From NCBI GenBank assembly GCA_019359675.1, contig JAHHGX010000085.1:1-64000 (forward strand): 64,000 nt of DNA, given 5' to 3'. Below are positions 33,547 to 42,219 of the stretch, piece after piece. A program made the position numbers and the translations under genes. How positions within the stretch are numbered: position 1 is the first letter of the stretch; each line of letters begins with the position of its first letter. Below the pieces are notes generated by a model, which did no database searches, was not told where the DNA came from, and worked only from the letters and a program-made list of their open reading frames with translations. The stretch comes from Calothrix sp. FI2-JRJ7 (GTDB lineage: Bacteria; Cyanobacteriota; Cyanobacteriia; Cyanobacteriales; Nostocaceae).

Positions 33547-33671
33547 CTACTCATTTTTTGTGTAAGGTATTGACAAATGTGAGTTAATACTCATATTTTT
33601 AAATTATAAGCACCGTAGCGTCAGATTTTAAATCTTTTTTATTGCTCGTATTAAACACGTGGTAAATCTTT

Positions 33672-34664
33672 ATGCCGATGTTAGAAGGCGCCCCTTGGTT
33701 ATTAGCGCACAAATCAATGTTACAAGTTAATAAACCATTCAAAGTATCGCTGTATGGTAATGACTATGTACTATGGAAAGATGCGCTAGGTAATGTAAAT
33801 GCTTTACCAAATGCTTGTCCACATATGGGCGCCATGCTTAGTGAGGGATGGTGTGAAGTACAGCAAGATAAAACCAGTGTAGTAGTTTGCCCGTTTCATG
33901 CACTGCAATTTGACAGTGAAGGTTGTACTGTTTTACCAGGTTCAAATAAAAAGACCTTACCGCAGTTGGCGCCTTTAGAGTTAATTATCCAAGGTGATTT
34001 TATTTGGTCATACGGAAATACTGAACCAAAACAACTTATACCTAATATTTTGAATGAAATTGCCGCAGAGTATGAATTAATAGGATGTACAGCAGATACC
34101 AGCATTGAAGCTAACTTAATGTCGCTGTTGCTAAACATGCACGACTACAATCACCAAAACGGTACGCATCGTTCATTATTCAAGATTCAAGAAGTCAATT
34201 TTGAAAAGTTTATAGACAATGGGCATCATTCACACGCTTATTTTAGTATGCCTGTTGCGCTTACCGATTTGAAGGAGAAACTGAGCAACCCTGGTTTATT
34301 CATGTTTCCCAAAGTACTTAATGCTCACCTTGAAAACTATTTTCCCTCACTTGCAGTACTTCATGGTGAAACAGGCGCCGGGAAATTCAAACAAATTCAT
34401 GCATTTATTCCAGAGTCACCAACAAAGTCACGTACTTATGCAATAATGTTTGGTTTAGCAAAAAACCCAATATTCAAATTGCTTAAATTCAAATTCCTAG
34501 ATTTAGTCAAAGTCGTAATTGAACAAGACTCAGATATTTTAAGAAAAATTTATCCCAACACACCACAAAAAATCAAACTCAATAACGAAGTTGGCATGGA
34601 CTGGGTACGACGTAACTATGATAACTATCCTCAGATAGTCGAACCAAACTTGTCTAAAAAATAA
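33672..34664 (+). CDS. Rieske non-heme iron oxygenase
   Basis: This 330-aa protein has a Rieske [2Fe-2S] domain (about 6-115) with ligands C49 and H51 (ACPHMG) and C73 and H76 (VVCPFHAL). The mononuclear iron motif follows: D158xxH161xxxxH166 in MHDYNHQNGTH. This layout matches aromatic-ring hydroxylase or PaO-like oxygenases that act on terpenoid, chlorophyll or aromatic substrates with a separate reductase; none is visible nearby. The divergent TetR gene is the natural candidate regulator. The start could be the first ATG or the one two codons later. Confidence 0.88.
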   Translation: MPMLEGAPWLLAHKSMLQVNKPFKVSLYGNDYVLWKDALGNVNALPNACPHMGAMLSEGWCEVQQDKTSVVVCPFHALQFDSEGCTVLPGSNKKTLPQLAPLELIIQGDFIWSYGNTEPKQLIPNILNEIAAEYELIGCTADTSIEANLMSLLLNMHDYNHQNGTHRSLFKIQEVNFEKFIDNGHHSHAYFSMPVALTDLKEKLSNPGLFMFPKVLNAHLENYFPSLAVLHGETGAGKFKQIHAFIPESPTKSRTYAIMFGLAKNPIFKLLKFKFLDLVKVVIEQDSDILRKIYPNTPQKIKLNNEVGMDWVRRNYDNYPQIVEPNLSKK

Positions 34665-34689
34665 AAGTCAAATAACTCAAACTCATAGT

Positions 34690-34785
34690 GTAACACTCTT
34701 GTGGAATGACTCTTGTGGAACGGGCATCCCTGCCCGTCCTTTCCATCAAGGGACAGGCAAGGATGCCTATCCCACAAGAGAAATG
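34690..34785. repeat. Dispersed inverted repeat with TCTTGTGGAA ends
   Basis: CTCTTGTGGAATGACTCTTG and GGATGCCTATCCCACAAGAG form imperfect ends around GGGCATCCCTGCCCGTCC. This is a common low-value cyanobacterial repeat, with no gene in it. Confidence 0.6.
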
Positions 34786-34921
34786 TAGCAAACATAATTA
34801 GCAAATCTATCCGTTAAATCCGTTACATAATCCGTTGCCAGTCTTCTTACAACCCTTCTGTGACATTTTTATACAAAAATTTTACGAAGTAAGACTAATT
34901 ACAAGCATGAAGTAAATAACA

Positions 34922-35359
34922 ATGGTCTATGTTTCCCGCGAAGATTTAATTAGAAGATATTTAGCAGGTGAACGGGATTTATCTGGTACAGAAATATATT
35001 TAGAGTCAGATTTATCAAATCTTAATTTAAGTAGCATTAATATGATTGGAACTGCTCTACATGAATTATATCTTGAAGGTACAAATTTAACTGGGGCGAA
35101 TTTAAGCAATGCTGGTATGTCAATGGTTAATTTAGAGAATGCTAATTTAACCAGCGCAAACCTAAGTGGTGCAAATTTATTTTTAGGTTATTTAAATAAC
35201 ACAAATTTTACTAGTGCTAATCTTACTGGCGCCAATTTATCGAGTGCAGAACTAAAGAATGCGAATTTTAGTAATGCTAATCTGAGTGGCGCCGATTTAA
35301 GTGGAACTATATTTGGTAATACAATAATGCCTGATGGGAGCATACAAAGTAGTCATTAA
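34922..35359 (+). CDS. Pentapeptide repeat protein
   Basis: This 145-aa protein opens with a polar lead DLIRRYLAGERDLSGTEI and then runs as A(D/N)LxX pentapeptides: TNLTGANLSNAGMSMVNLEN, ANLTSANLSGANL, ANLTGANLSSAEL, ANLSGADLSGT. About 20 repeats would form a right-handed quadrilateral beta-helix of five turns. The family is abundant in cyanobacteria and mostly of unknown role; there is no sign of the DNA-gyrase mimic type. It stands alone between the Rieske gene and the end of hypD. Confidence 0.9.
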   Translation: MVYVSREDLIRRYLAGERDLSGTEIYLESDLSNLNLSSINMIGTALHELYLEGTNLTGANLSNAGMSMVNLENANLTSANLSGANLFLGYLNNTNFTSANLTGANLSSAELKNANFSNANLSGADLSGTIFGNTIMPDGSIQSSH

Positions 35360-35396
35360 TTAAATGCTAATATATTCCCAGTATTATAATTCCTAT

Positions 35397-36506
35397 TTAT
35401 TTACTGATAGATAATCGACCATATTTATAATAAGCAGCACAGGCGCCTTCATTAGAAACCATACAAGTACCGATTGGGTTTTCTGGTGTACAAGCGGTGC
35501 CAAAAACTTTACATTGCCAAGGTTTGAGAACTCCTTTGAGTATTTCTCCACACTGACAAGCTTTATGGTCGGCAACTTGATTGTTAGGAATAGCGAATTT
35601 TGCTTCGGTGTCAAAGCGTGCGTATTTAGGACGGATTTTTAAACCCGAAGCAGGAATATAACCTAAACCTCGCCATTCAAATTCAGAGCGGATGTCAAAT
35701 ACTTCATTCATTGCTGTAATTGCTTGAATGTTTCCTTGTGTCTGTACAACACGACTGTATTGATTTTCTACTTCGCAGCGATTTTGTAGTAATTGCTGTA
35801 GTAACATCCAAATTGATTGGAGAATGTCTACTGGCTCAAAGCCGGATATTACAATAGGTATATTATAGTCTTTAGCAATAAAATTATACGGGTTACAGCC
35901 AATTACCATGCTGACATGACCGGGCCCAACGAACCCATCTAGTTGTAAATCTGGGTTATCGAGTAAAGCTTGTAATGCCGGAATTACTAGTACGTGATTA
36001 GAAAATAAACTAAAATTATGAAGATTTTCTGAGAAAGCTTGCTTAATTGTATAGGCAGTGCTTGGAGCAGTTGTTTCAAAACCAATACCAAAAAAAACAA
36101 TTTCTTTATCTGGATTATCTCTGGCTATCTGTAAACTATCTAATGGTGAGTAGACCATGCGAATATCGGCGCCTTCTGAAGAAGCTTGTAATAAACTAGT
36201 CTTAGAGCCGGGAACCCGCATTGTATCACCAAATGTTGTAAATATGACATTTGGGTGTTTAGCTATAGCTATAGCATCATCAAGTTTTCCTTTTGGCATT
36301 ACGCATACAGGACAACCTGGTCCATGAATTAATTCGATTGTTTCTGGTAAAGCATCTTCTATACCGTATTTAAAAATGGAATGCGTATGTCCACCACATA
36401 CTTCCATAATTTTTATACGTCTGTTTAATTTTTTTGATAATGTCTCGATTTCACGGAGTAATATTTCTCCCTTTTGGGGTTCTCGGTATTCATCAACGTA
36501 TTTCAT
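35397..36506 (-). CDS. hypD: Hydrogenase maturation protein HypD
   Basis: This 369-aa iron-sulfur scaffold works with HypC to assemble Fe(CN)2CO for NiFe-hydrogenase. HypD hallmarks: the EVCGGHTHSIFKYG cysteine, HGPGCPVCVMPKG, and a GFETTAPSTAY loop. The C-terminal cysteine cluster CQCGEILKG, CKVFGTACTPENPIGTCMVS ligates the 4Fe-4S. The length is normal (about 370-380). It is the last gene of the cluster here; hypE, hypA and hypB do not follow, since the next gene is a pentapeptide protein on the other strand. Confidence 0.96.
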   Translation of the reverse strand: MKYVDEYREPQKGEILLREIETLSKKLNRRIKIMEVCGGHTHSIFKYGIEDALPETIELIHGPGCPVCVMPKGKLDDAIAIAKHPNVIFTTFGDTMRVPGSKTSLLQASSEGADIRMVYSPLDSLQIARDNPDKEIVFFGIGFETTAPSTAYTIKQAFSENLHNFSLFSNHVLVIPALQALLDNPDLQLDGFVGPGHVSMVIGCNPYNFIAKDYNIPIVISGFEPVDILQSIWMLLQQLLQNRCEVENQYSRVVQTQGNIQAITAMNEVFDIRSEFEWRGLGYIPASGLKIRPKYARFDTEAKFAIPNNQVADHKACQCGEILKGVLKPWQCKVFGTACTPENPIGTCMVSNEGACAAYYKYGRLSISK

Positions 36507-36577
36507 CTGATTTTGAGATTTTATATTAATTTAATAGTCTAAGTTGTTTGAACTTCGATATGATTAGCCTTAGCCAA

Positions 36578-36838
36578 TTAATTGCTAAGTGCTGCTTGCG
36601 CGGCTGCTAGTTCTTGCAAGATTTGCAAGGTTTCAGCCGCTTCTTTCTCATTAATTCGATTCATTGCAAAGCCTACATGTACTAATACCCAATCTCCAAC
36701 GCAGTCAGCAGGAGAGTGATTTTCGTCAACTATACAGGCAATATTTACTTGGCGCCTGACTCCACCAACATTAACAACAGCTAGTTTATTATTAGTATCA
36801 GTAATTTCAACTATTTGACCAGGAATTCCTAAACACAT
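36578..36838 (-). CDS. hypC: Hydrogenase maturation chaperone HypC
   Basis: This 86-aa protein begins MCLGIPGQI, with the essential Cys2 that binds the hydrogenase large subunit and HypD. It continues with VGDWVLVHVGFAMNRINEKE, typical of HypC. The ATG at 36838 is chosen because the family starts at MCLGIPG; the frame extends four codons upstream. It lies 71 bp before hypD and 57 bp after hypF. An AGAAACC repeat element fills most of the hypF-hypC gap. Confidence 0.95.
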   Translation of the reverse strand: MCLGIPGQIVEITDTNNKLAVVNVGGVRRQVNIACIVDENHSPADCVGDWVLVHVGFAMNRINEKEAAETLQILQELAAAQAALSN

Positions 36839-36860
36839 AAATACCACCAATAAATAATAA

Positions 36861-36927
36861 AGAAACCGGGTTTCTAACTAAAATAGTTATTTTGATTACA
36901 AGTTATCGACTAAGAAACCCGGTTTCT
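36861..36927. repeat. AGAAACC/GGTTTCT element, copy F, entering hypF
   Basis: AGAAACCGGGTTTCT (36861-36875) and AGAAACCCGGTTTCT (36913-36927) bound a 67-bp element. Its right arm lies inside hypF and encodes the KPGF of the HypF C-terminus, QKPGFLVDNL. Confidence 0.88.
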
Positions 36928-39247
36928 GTAATCGTGCAGCGGCAATTACTGCTTGTCCCAACGATATGCCACCATCGTTACAAGGTACTAAACTATGAGT
37001 AATGACTTTTGTATCAAATTTTGCTAATTTGTCTTGAAGCTGCTCTAACAAAATAGCATTTTGAAAAACTCCACCTGTTAAAGCTATTTGATTAAATTTA
37101 TACTCTTGTCGCAGATGGTTTACCATTTGAACGATAACATTAATCAAACCTTGGTGGAATTTAGCGGCAATAACTTGCTTTGGTATATTTTGCTGCAAAT
37201 CATCTAAAAGTTGAATCCACATGTAGCTTGAATCAATATAACTAATATTATTTGATTTTTCGATATCAAAACTATAACTTAGCGATTCTTTATTATTACC
37301 AGCGTTAACTAGTGCTTCCATTTCAATTGCAGCTTGTCCTTCGTAACTACATGTGTCGCGACAAATACCAATAGCAGCAGCAACAGCATCGAATAGGCGC
37401 CCAACAGAAGAAGTTAGAGGTGAATTAATTTGTTTACTTATTAATTGATTAAGTAGTGATATCGGTTTCGTTTGTAAAAACTCGAATAATTCTAAGCTTC
37501 CATACTTAGACTCTAACTCTTGCCATTTAGTTACTAAGTGTGAATAAGTGTTACGCCAAGGTTGATGAATGCTTAAGGCGCCTCCTATCATTGGAACAGG
37601 TTTGAATGTTGCGACTCGCGTAAATTCACGATAGTCAGCTAAAAGAAATTCTCCCCCCCAAAGTGTCCCATCTTCACCATAGCCTAAACCATCGAAAGCA
37701 ATACCCAAAACAGGCGCCGTATTTATATCTATATTATTCTCTGCCATACAAGCAGCAACATGAGCATGATGATGCTGTACTTCAATTAACTGGTTACTAG
37801 CTGCTAATTGTTTGCCAAGCTTTGTAGATAAATATTCTGGGTGCAAGTCTGTGGCAATTGCTTCCGGTTTATGCTCAAACAAGTCTAAATATAAATCAAG
37901 CGCTTCTTGGTAACTATTAAACGTTGCGACATTTTCTAAATCTCCTAAATGTTGTGAAATAATAGCTTTGCCGTGACGTAATAAACAGAAGGTACTTTTT
38001 AACTCACCCCCCATCGCTAAAACTTGAGGTGAAGTAGCGAAACCAGAGGGTAAGTTAATAGAAGCAGGTGCATATCCTCGTGCGCGTCGAATAATTCGAG
38101 TTTTATCACCAACGACTCTAACCACCGAATCATCCACACGATTAACTATATCTCGGTTATGGAGAAGGAAATAATCGGCGATATGTCCTAGCTTCTCGCG
38201 CGCTTCCTCATTATCAATACACTGCGGTTCATCAGATATATTACCACTAGTAAATACAATCGGACGATTCATCCGTTTGAGAATAAGATGATGTAAAGGA
38301 GTATATGGCAACATGAAACCAATAGTACTTGAGGAAGGCGCCACTAATGGAGAAAGAAAATCACCTTCTTTTTTCTTAATTAAAACAATAGGCGCCTGGT
38401 GAGATAAAAGTAATTCACGTTCTTTGGCATTAGGAGTACAATATTTTTCAATGACAGTAATATCACGCGCCATCAAGGCGAAGGGTTTGTGGTATCGTTG
38501 TTTTCGTTCGCGGAGTTTTTTAACTGCGGTTTCGCTCTTAGCATCGCACGCCAAATTAATTCCACCGAGACCTTTGATGGCAACAATTTCCCCTTTTTGT
38601 AACAAAGTGCAAACGGCATCAACTTCATCTAGCATTGAGAACATAGAAGCTGCAAAAGGTTTGCCATCAGCACGTTCTAACCATGCTTTCGGACCACAAA
38701 CATGACAAGCTGTTGGTTGAGCATGAAAGCGACGATTTGTAATATCGTTGTATGACTCCATGCATTCCGGACACATCGCAAAGCTTGCCATGCTAGTGTT
38801 ATTGCGGTCATAAGGTATAGAACGAATAATGCTTAGGCGTGGTCCACAATGGGTACAATTGGTAAAAGGATAACGAAACCAGCGACTATGAGGGTCGAAG
38901 ATTTCGCTTTGACATTGTACACAGGTCGCAGTATCAGGTGTAATTTCGGTATTAATTACATTATTAATACTTTTAGAAATTACAAAATCATCAAAGTTAA
39001 ATTCACCCTCAGATATATGTTGTGTGCGTGTTATTTCATTTATTTTTGCCAAGGTCGGGCATTCTTGCTGTAATTGGCGAACAAATTTTTCTAAAGATTC
39101 TTCACTTCCTAATGCGCGAATTACAACTCCTTCACCGTCGTTATAAACTTCACCGCGCAACCCATTCGCTACGGCAATACGATAAACTGTAGGACGAAAT
39201 CCTACTCCTTGAACTGTACCCCGTACTCGTATTTCTTCATACATCAT
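36896..39247 (-). CDS. hypF: Carbamoyltransferase HypF
   Basis: This 783-aa enzyme makes the cyanide ligand precursor from carbamoyl phosphate. The domains are an N-terminal acylphosphatase (VRGTVQGVGFRPTVYRIA), zinc fingers (CVQCQSEIF, CTHCGPRL, CPECMESY, CHVCGPK), a YrdC/Sua5-like region (GLGGINLACDA, LMLPYTPLHHL-type FMLPYTPLHHLIL), and a Kae1-like C-terminal domain (VQHHHAHVAACMAENN, IAFDGLGYGEDG, ALTGGVFQNAILLEQL). The last residues, KPGFLVDNL, come from an inserted repeat, so the native terminus has been replaced. It is followed by hypC. Confidence 0.96.
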   Translation of the reverse strand: MMYEEIRVRGTVQGVGFRPTVYRIAVANGLRGEVYNDGEGVVIRALGSEESLEKFVRQLQQECPTLAKINEITRTQHISEGEFNFDDFVISKSINNVINTEITPDTATCVQCQSEIFDPHSRWFRYPFTNCTHCGPRLSIIRSIPYDRNNTSMASFAMCPECMESYNDITNRRFHAQPTACHVCGPKAWLERADGKPFAASMFSMLDEVDAVCTLLQKGEIVAIKGLGGINLACDAKSETAVKKLRERKQRYHKPFALMARDITVIEKYCTPNAKERELLLSHQAPIVLIKKKEGDFLSPLVAPSSSTIGFMLPYTPLHHLILKRMNRPIVFTSGNISDEPQCIDNEEAREKLGHIADYFLLHNRDIVNRVDDSVVRVVGDKTRIIRRARGYAPASINLPSGFATSPQVLAMGGELKSTFCLLRHGKAIISQHLGDLENVATFNSYQEALDLYLDLFEHKPEAIATDLHPEYLSTKLGKQLAASNQLIEVQHHHAHVAACMAENNIDINTAPVLGIAFDGLGYGEDGTLWGGEFLLADYREFTRVATFKPVPMIGGALSIHQPWRNTYSHLVTKWQELESKYGSLELFEFLQTKPISLLNQLISKQINSPLTSSVGRLFDAVAAAIGICRDTCSYEGQAAIEMEALVNAGNNKESLSYSFDIEKSNNISYIDSSYMWIQLLDDLQQNIPKQVIAAKFHQGLINVIVQMVNHLRQEYKFNQIALTGGVFQNAILLEQLQDKLAKFDTKVITHSLVPCNDGGISLGQAVIAAARLQKPGFLVDNL

Positions 39248-39313
39248 TTATAAGATATTCCTTCTCTTCTTTCTTTCCTTTGCGCTATGAAGCGTCCTTT
39301 GCGGTTCGTTACA

Positions 39314-39393
39314 AATCCCCCCTAACCCCCCTTGATAAGGGGGGAACAATAAGCACCTCTTAGCCCCCCTTATTAAGGGGGGTTGGGGGGATT
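39314..39393. repeat. CCCCCCTAACC...GGTTGGGGGG dispersed repeat
   Basis: AATCCCCCCTAACCCCCC and GGTTGGGGGGATT bound an 80-bp element with inner CTTGATAAGGGGGG and CCCCCCTTATTAAGGGGGG segments. The same termini recur at 55992-56071. It lies between the NHL gene and hypF, upstream of hypF. Confidence 0.85.
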
Positions 39394-40525
39394 AATTAAG
39401 GCGCCATAATAAAATTCTATTATTACCAGAATCAGAAATCACAGCAGTATCACCACATATATTAATGCCATAACACCAATTAACACTGTCTCGCTTTGGT
39501 AATCCATAGTCACCATTTTCTGATTTACTTTTAAAATCCTTTTGTCCAACTAACACACCAGCATCTACCCCACATGATGTAGAATTTTTCCATCCCAACA
39601 ATCGCGAATTTGCTGTATCAGCAACTATTAACCAATCACCAACAGCATCAACACCATATGGCATACTGAGACTACTAGCATTAGGGAAATAAACACCTTG
39701 ATTTAACTCAACAAAATCAAAGCTTTTTTGTCCCAATACAACAGTACAGGGAGTATTATTTTCTGTTGGCATTCCTTCCCAAATCATGACGCGGTTATTA
39801 CCAGCATCAGTCACAACTAAATTTTCTTGCCAAAATGTAATATCATGGCACCAACGCATACTCGAAGCGGATGCAGTTCCACCACCATTTTCATTCCGGG
39901 AAAACATATCTGGTTGTCCCAAGACTAAATCAGCAGGTTGACCATTCTCGCTTGGCAACTTATTCCAAACTAATACGCGACGATTACCAGTATCAGCAAC
40001 AAACAGCTTTCCCTGATAATAAAAAGCACCGTAACACCAATTAAGAGTATTTGCGTAAGCTTCTTGCTCACCTCTATTTGGTCGATTATCAGTAAAATTA
40101 TTTTGCCCTAGTACAATATCTGCCGGCACATTGCTATCTTGTGGAATTTGTTTCCAAATTAAAACGCGATGGTTCCAAGCATCCGCTACAGCTAAACCAC
40201 CACCACAAACACAAATACCTGTTGGTACACTAAGCGTTGTGTTTCCTGGTGTACCTTTAGCATTTTGTCCTTCGTGAAAAAAATCAGGTTGTCCAATTAC
40301 CCAGTCAGCAGGTTGACCATCTTGAGTTGGTAAGTTTCGCCATCCCAATAACCGATGATGTCCTGTATCCGCAACCCATAGAGGGCCACTTTGTGATGTT
40401 AAACAGGCGCCGCGTGGAGCGAACATAGATACTGCACTAGGTGCCAGAGGTACTGCAAATTCTTCACGTGTACCTAATATGATATCGGCGCCTAAATTTG
40501 AAAAGGGCAATTTTGGAATGAACAT
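39392..40525 (-). CDS. NHL-repeat protein of the hyp cluster
   Basis: This 377-aa protein is built of NHL beta-propeller repeats, each with a form of VADTGNHRVLVW: WVADTGHHRLLGWRNLP, GLAVADAWNHRVLIWKQ, LFVADTGNRRVLVWNKL, LVVTDAGNNRVMIWEGM, LIVADTANSRLLGWKN and AVISDSGNNRILLWRLN. There is no signal peptide. From memory, Nostoc sp. PCC 7120 has an NHL protein (alr0693) in the same place before hypF; it has been proposed to assist hydrogenase maturation. It ends 144 bp before hypF, with a repeat element in the gap. Confidence 0.85.
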   Translation of the reverse strand: MFIPKLPFSNLGADIILGTREEFAVPLAPSAVSMFAPRGACLTSQSGPLWVADTGHHRLLGWRNLPTQDGQPADWVIGQPDFFHEGQNAKGTPGNTTLSVPTGICVCGGGLAVADAWNHRVLIWKQIPQDSNVPADIVLGQNNFTDNRPNRGEQEAYANTLNWCYGAFYYQGKLFVADTGNRRVLVWNKLPSENGQPADLVLGQPDMFSRNENGGGTASASSMRWCHDITFWQENLVVTDAGNNRVMIWEGMPTENNTPCTVVLGQKSFDFVELNQGVYFPNASSLSMPYGVDAVGDWLIVADTANSRLLGWKNSTSCGVDAGVLVGQKDFKSKSENGDYGLPKRDSVNWCYGINICGDTAVISDSGNNRILLWRLN

Positions 40526-40528
40526 TAC

Positions 40529-41002
40529 CTATACTGCAACAACTTTAGTAATTTCAGGACAGTATGCTTGAATAGTCTGTTCAATGCGTTGAGACAAAGT
40601 AAAATTAGAAGAGGGACAATTTTTACATGTGCCAATTAATCTAACTTTTACTGTACTTGGTGGTTTAATTGCTACCAATTCAACATCACCATTATGACTT
40701 TTTAAACTAGGACGGACTTCTTCGATAGCTGTTTGTAAACGCTGTTCGAGAGAAGGTTTTGGTGGCTTAACTAATTCGTGGTAAGCTAGGACACCATATA
40801 CTACTTCATCTTGAACTGCATTACGCAAAGCCGACATTGATTCTTGCTTGACGCTTTTAATTAAACGCGCGAAAGCTTCCTTGTGTAAGGCTTCAATAGC
40901 CCTTTTGAAGCCGACAGCCACACCTCGCTCTCGTTCATCCCAATCAGCTATAATTGCCTCAAAGCGACTAATTTCCGTAACCAACTCTTCCAAATCATTC
41001 AT
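40529..41002 (-). CDS. NifU-like Fe-S scaffold protein
   Basis: This 157-aa protein carries a C-terminal NifU/Nfu domain (about 85-157: RLQTAIEEVRPSLKSHNGDV, LVAIKPPSTVKVRLIGTCKN) with the conserved CKNCPS cysteines that hold a transient 4Fe-4S cluster. The N-terminal half is helical, with FEAIIADWDERERGVAVG and IKSVKQESMSALRNAVQDE. It is the first gene of the cluster NifU-like, NHL, hypF, hypC, hypD, which matches the extended hyp operon of Nostoc (alr0692 as I recall). Only 3 bp separate it from the NHL gene. Confidence 0.88.
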   Translation of the reverse strand: MNDLEELVTEISRFEAIIADWDERERGVAVGFKRAIEALHKEAFARLIKSVKQESMSALRNAVQDEVVYGVLAYHELVKPPKPSLEQRLQTAIEEVRPSLKSHNGDVELVAIKPPSTVKVRLIGTCKNCPSSNFTLSQRIEQTIQAYCPEITKVVAV

Positions 41003-41474
41003 AAATTAAAATTTAATAGCGTAGGTTGGGTGGAGCGATAGCGGAACCCAACATAAACAAAATATTTTTACCACAGAGACACAGACTAGACAGAGAGTGA
41101 ATAATTTCCAAACAACCTAAAATTAAGTTTTTGAGTTTAAGTAAGTGACATGAAAATGTAAGTATGTAGAATTACTTTGATATATCATTTTATTACATAA
41201 ATTAATAGCTTTTACGCATCGACTCAGAATTGTGGCAATATCGTAAGTTATGCTTGTTTTCAGTGTAGCTATTTAATTATTAAATAAAGTATATATTCTT
41301 ACTTTTAATTAAATTTTTAAAAGAAATTTGGGTTACAAATAAGAATTACAATTTTTTGCTTGGTGGACAATCTTTATAATTCCACTGTGGAAATGGCGCC
41401 TCTATAAAAATAATCGTAAATATAACGATGTCAATTAAAATTTAAGTAATTATAACTATATAAACAAGCAAATA
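41003..41474. other. Upstream region of the hyp cluster
   Basis: No gene was found. Near the start is a GTAGGTTGGGTGGAG...GGAACCCAACA dispersed repeat (about 41022-41053). The region beyond is very AT-rich and should contain the promoter of the NifU-like operon. Confidence 0.45.
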
Positions 41475-41621
41475 TCACAAAACCAATACAATATAAAAAA
41501 TTACGCTTAGATGATGCAGAAGTTCGGGGTCAGTACTTATATTTTCTGCTGCTATTCTTGCTTGTTCTAGATTGTTAACAAGACTAGTATCTATAGATTT
41601 AGGTAGAGTTTTTTCATCCAT
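41475..41621 (-). CDS. Possible 48-aa protein
   Basis: The minus-strand frame reads MDEKTLPKSIDTSLVNNLEQ, then ARIAAENISTDPELLHHLSV, ending in a hydrophobic IFYIVLVL. The first 40 residues look protein-like (helical, charged), while the last eight look like a frame run into AT-rich DNA. It may be a truncated gene start, or a small gene, upstream of the hyp cluster. There is no Shine-Dalgarno. Confidence 0.35.
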   Translation of the reverse strand: MDEKTLPKSIDTSLVNNLEQARIAAENISTDPELLHHLSVIFYIVLVL

Positions 41622-41793
41622 TGTTGGAATTAGATTGCGAGGTGGATGCTAGCCTGTTGAGTGTTTGTAGCAGTTTCAGCACATGGCAATATTTACCATT
41701 TACTTTTTGACGCACACGCAAGCTCTAATTATCTATACTATTGCTCCTTTTGTATAATAGTCATCTTGGTAAATACGTAAATACGGTAGTGAT

Positions 41794-42219
41794 ATGAGCC
41801 AAACATGCGCCATTGTTTTTGAAGAAAATCCTGATAGTGCATTTACAGAAGCTATTCAAGAAGGAATCAATCAGTTTAACCAAGAGCAAGCTGGAAATTA
41901 TAATTATAAAAAGCTGTGTCTTTCACTTCGAGATGCGGAACAAAAAATAGTTGGTGGGTTGGTTGGAGAGACGTATTGGGATTGCTTTTATATTGAGTTG
42001 TTTTGGATTAGCGAACCATATCGGAAAGGTGGGTATGGAAGTACTATTTTAAAGATGGCTGAGGATGAAGCTCGTGGTAGGGGTGTTAAACAAGTTTTTC
42101 TCAATACTTTTAGTTTTCAGGCGCCTGATTTTTACGAGAAACATGGTTATCGGGTGTTTGGTGAGTTATCTGGTTTTCCGCCAGGTCATAGGTGTTTTTT
42201 TCTTAGGAAGAATCTTTGA
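41794..42219 (+). CDS. GNAT family N-acetyltransferase
   Basis: This 141-aa GNAT protein has the acetyl-CoA binding loop as YRKGGYGSTILKMAEDEARG (Q/RxxGxG/A type) after the beta-4 strand CFYIELFWISEPY, then VKQVFLNTFSFQAPDFYEKH with the catalytic-region Tyr, and the closing strand FGELSGFPPGHRCFFLRK. The length is normal for short GNATs. The substrate cannot be predicted. It stands alone. Confidence 0.88.
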   Translation: MSQTCAIVFEENPDSAFTEAIQEGINQFNQEQAGNYNYKKLCLSLRDAEQKIVGGLVGETYWDCFYIELFWISEPYRKGGYGSTILKMAEDEARGRGVKQVFLNTFSFQAPDFYEKHGYRVFGELSGFPPGHRCFFLRKNL

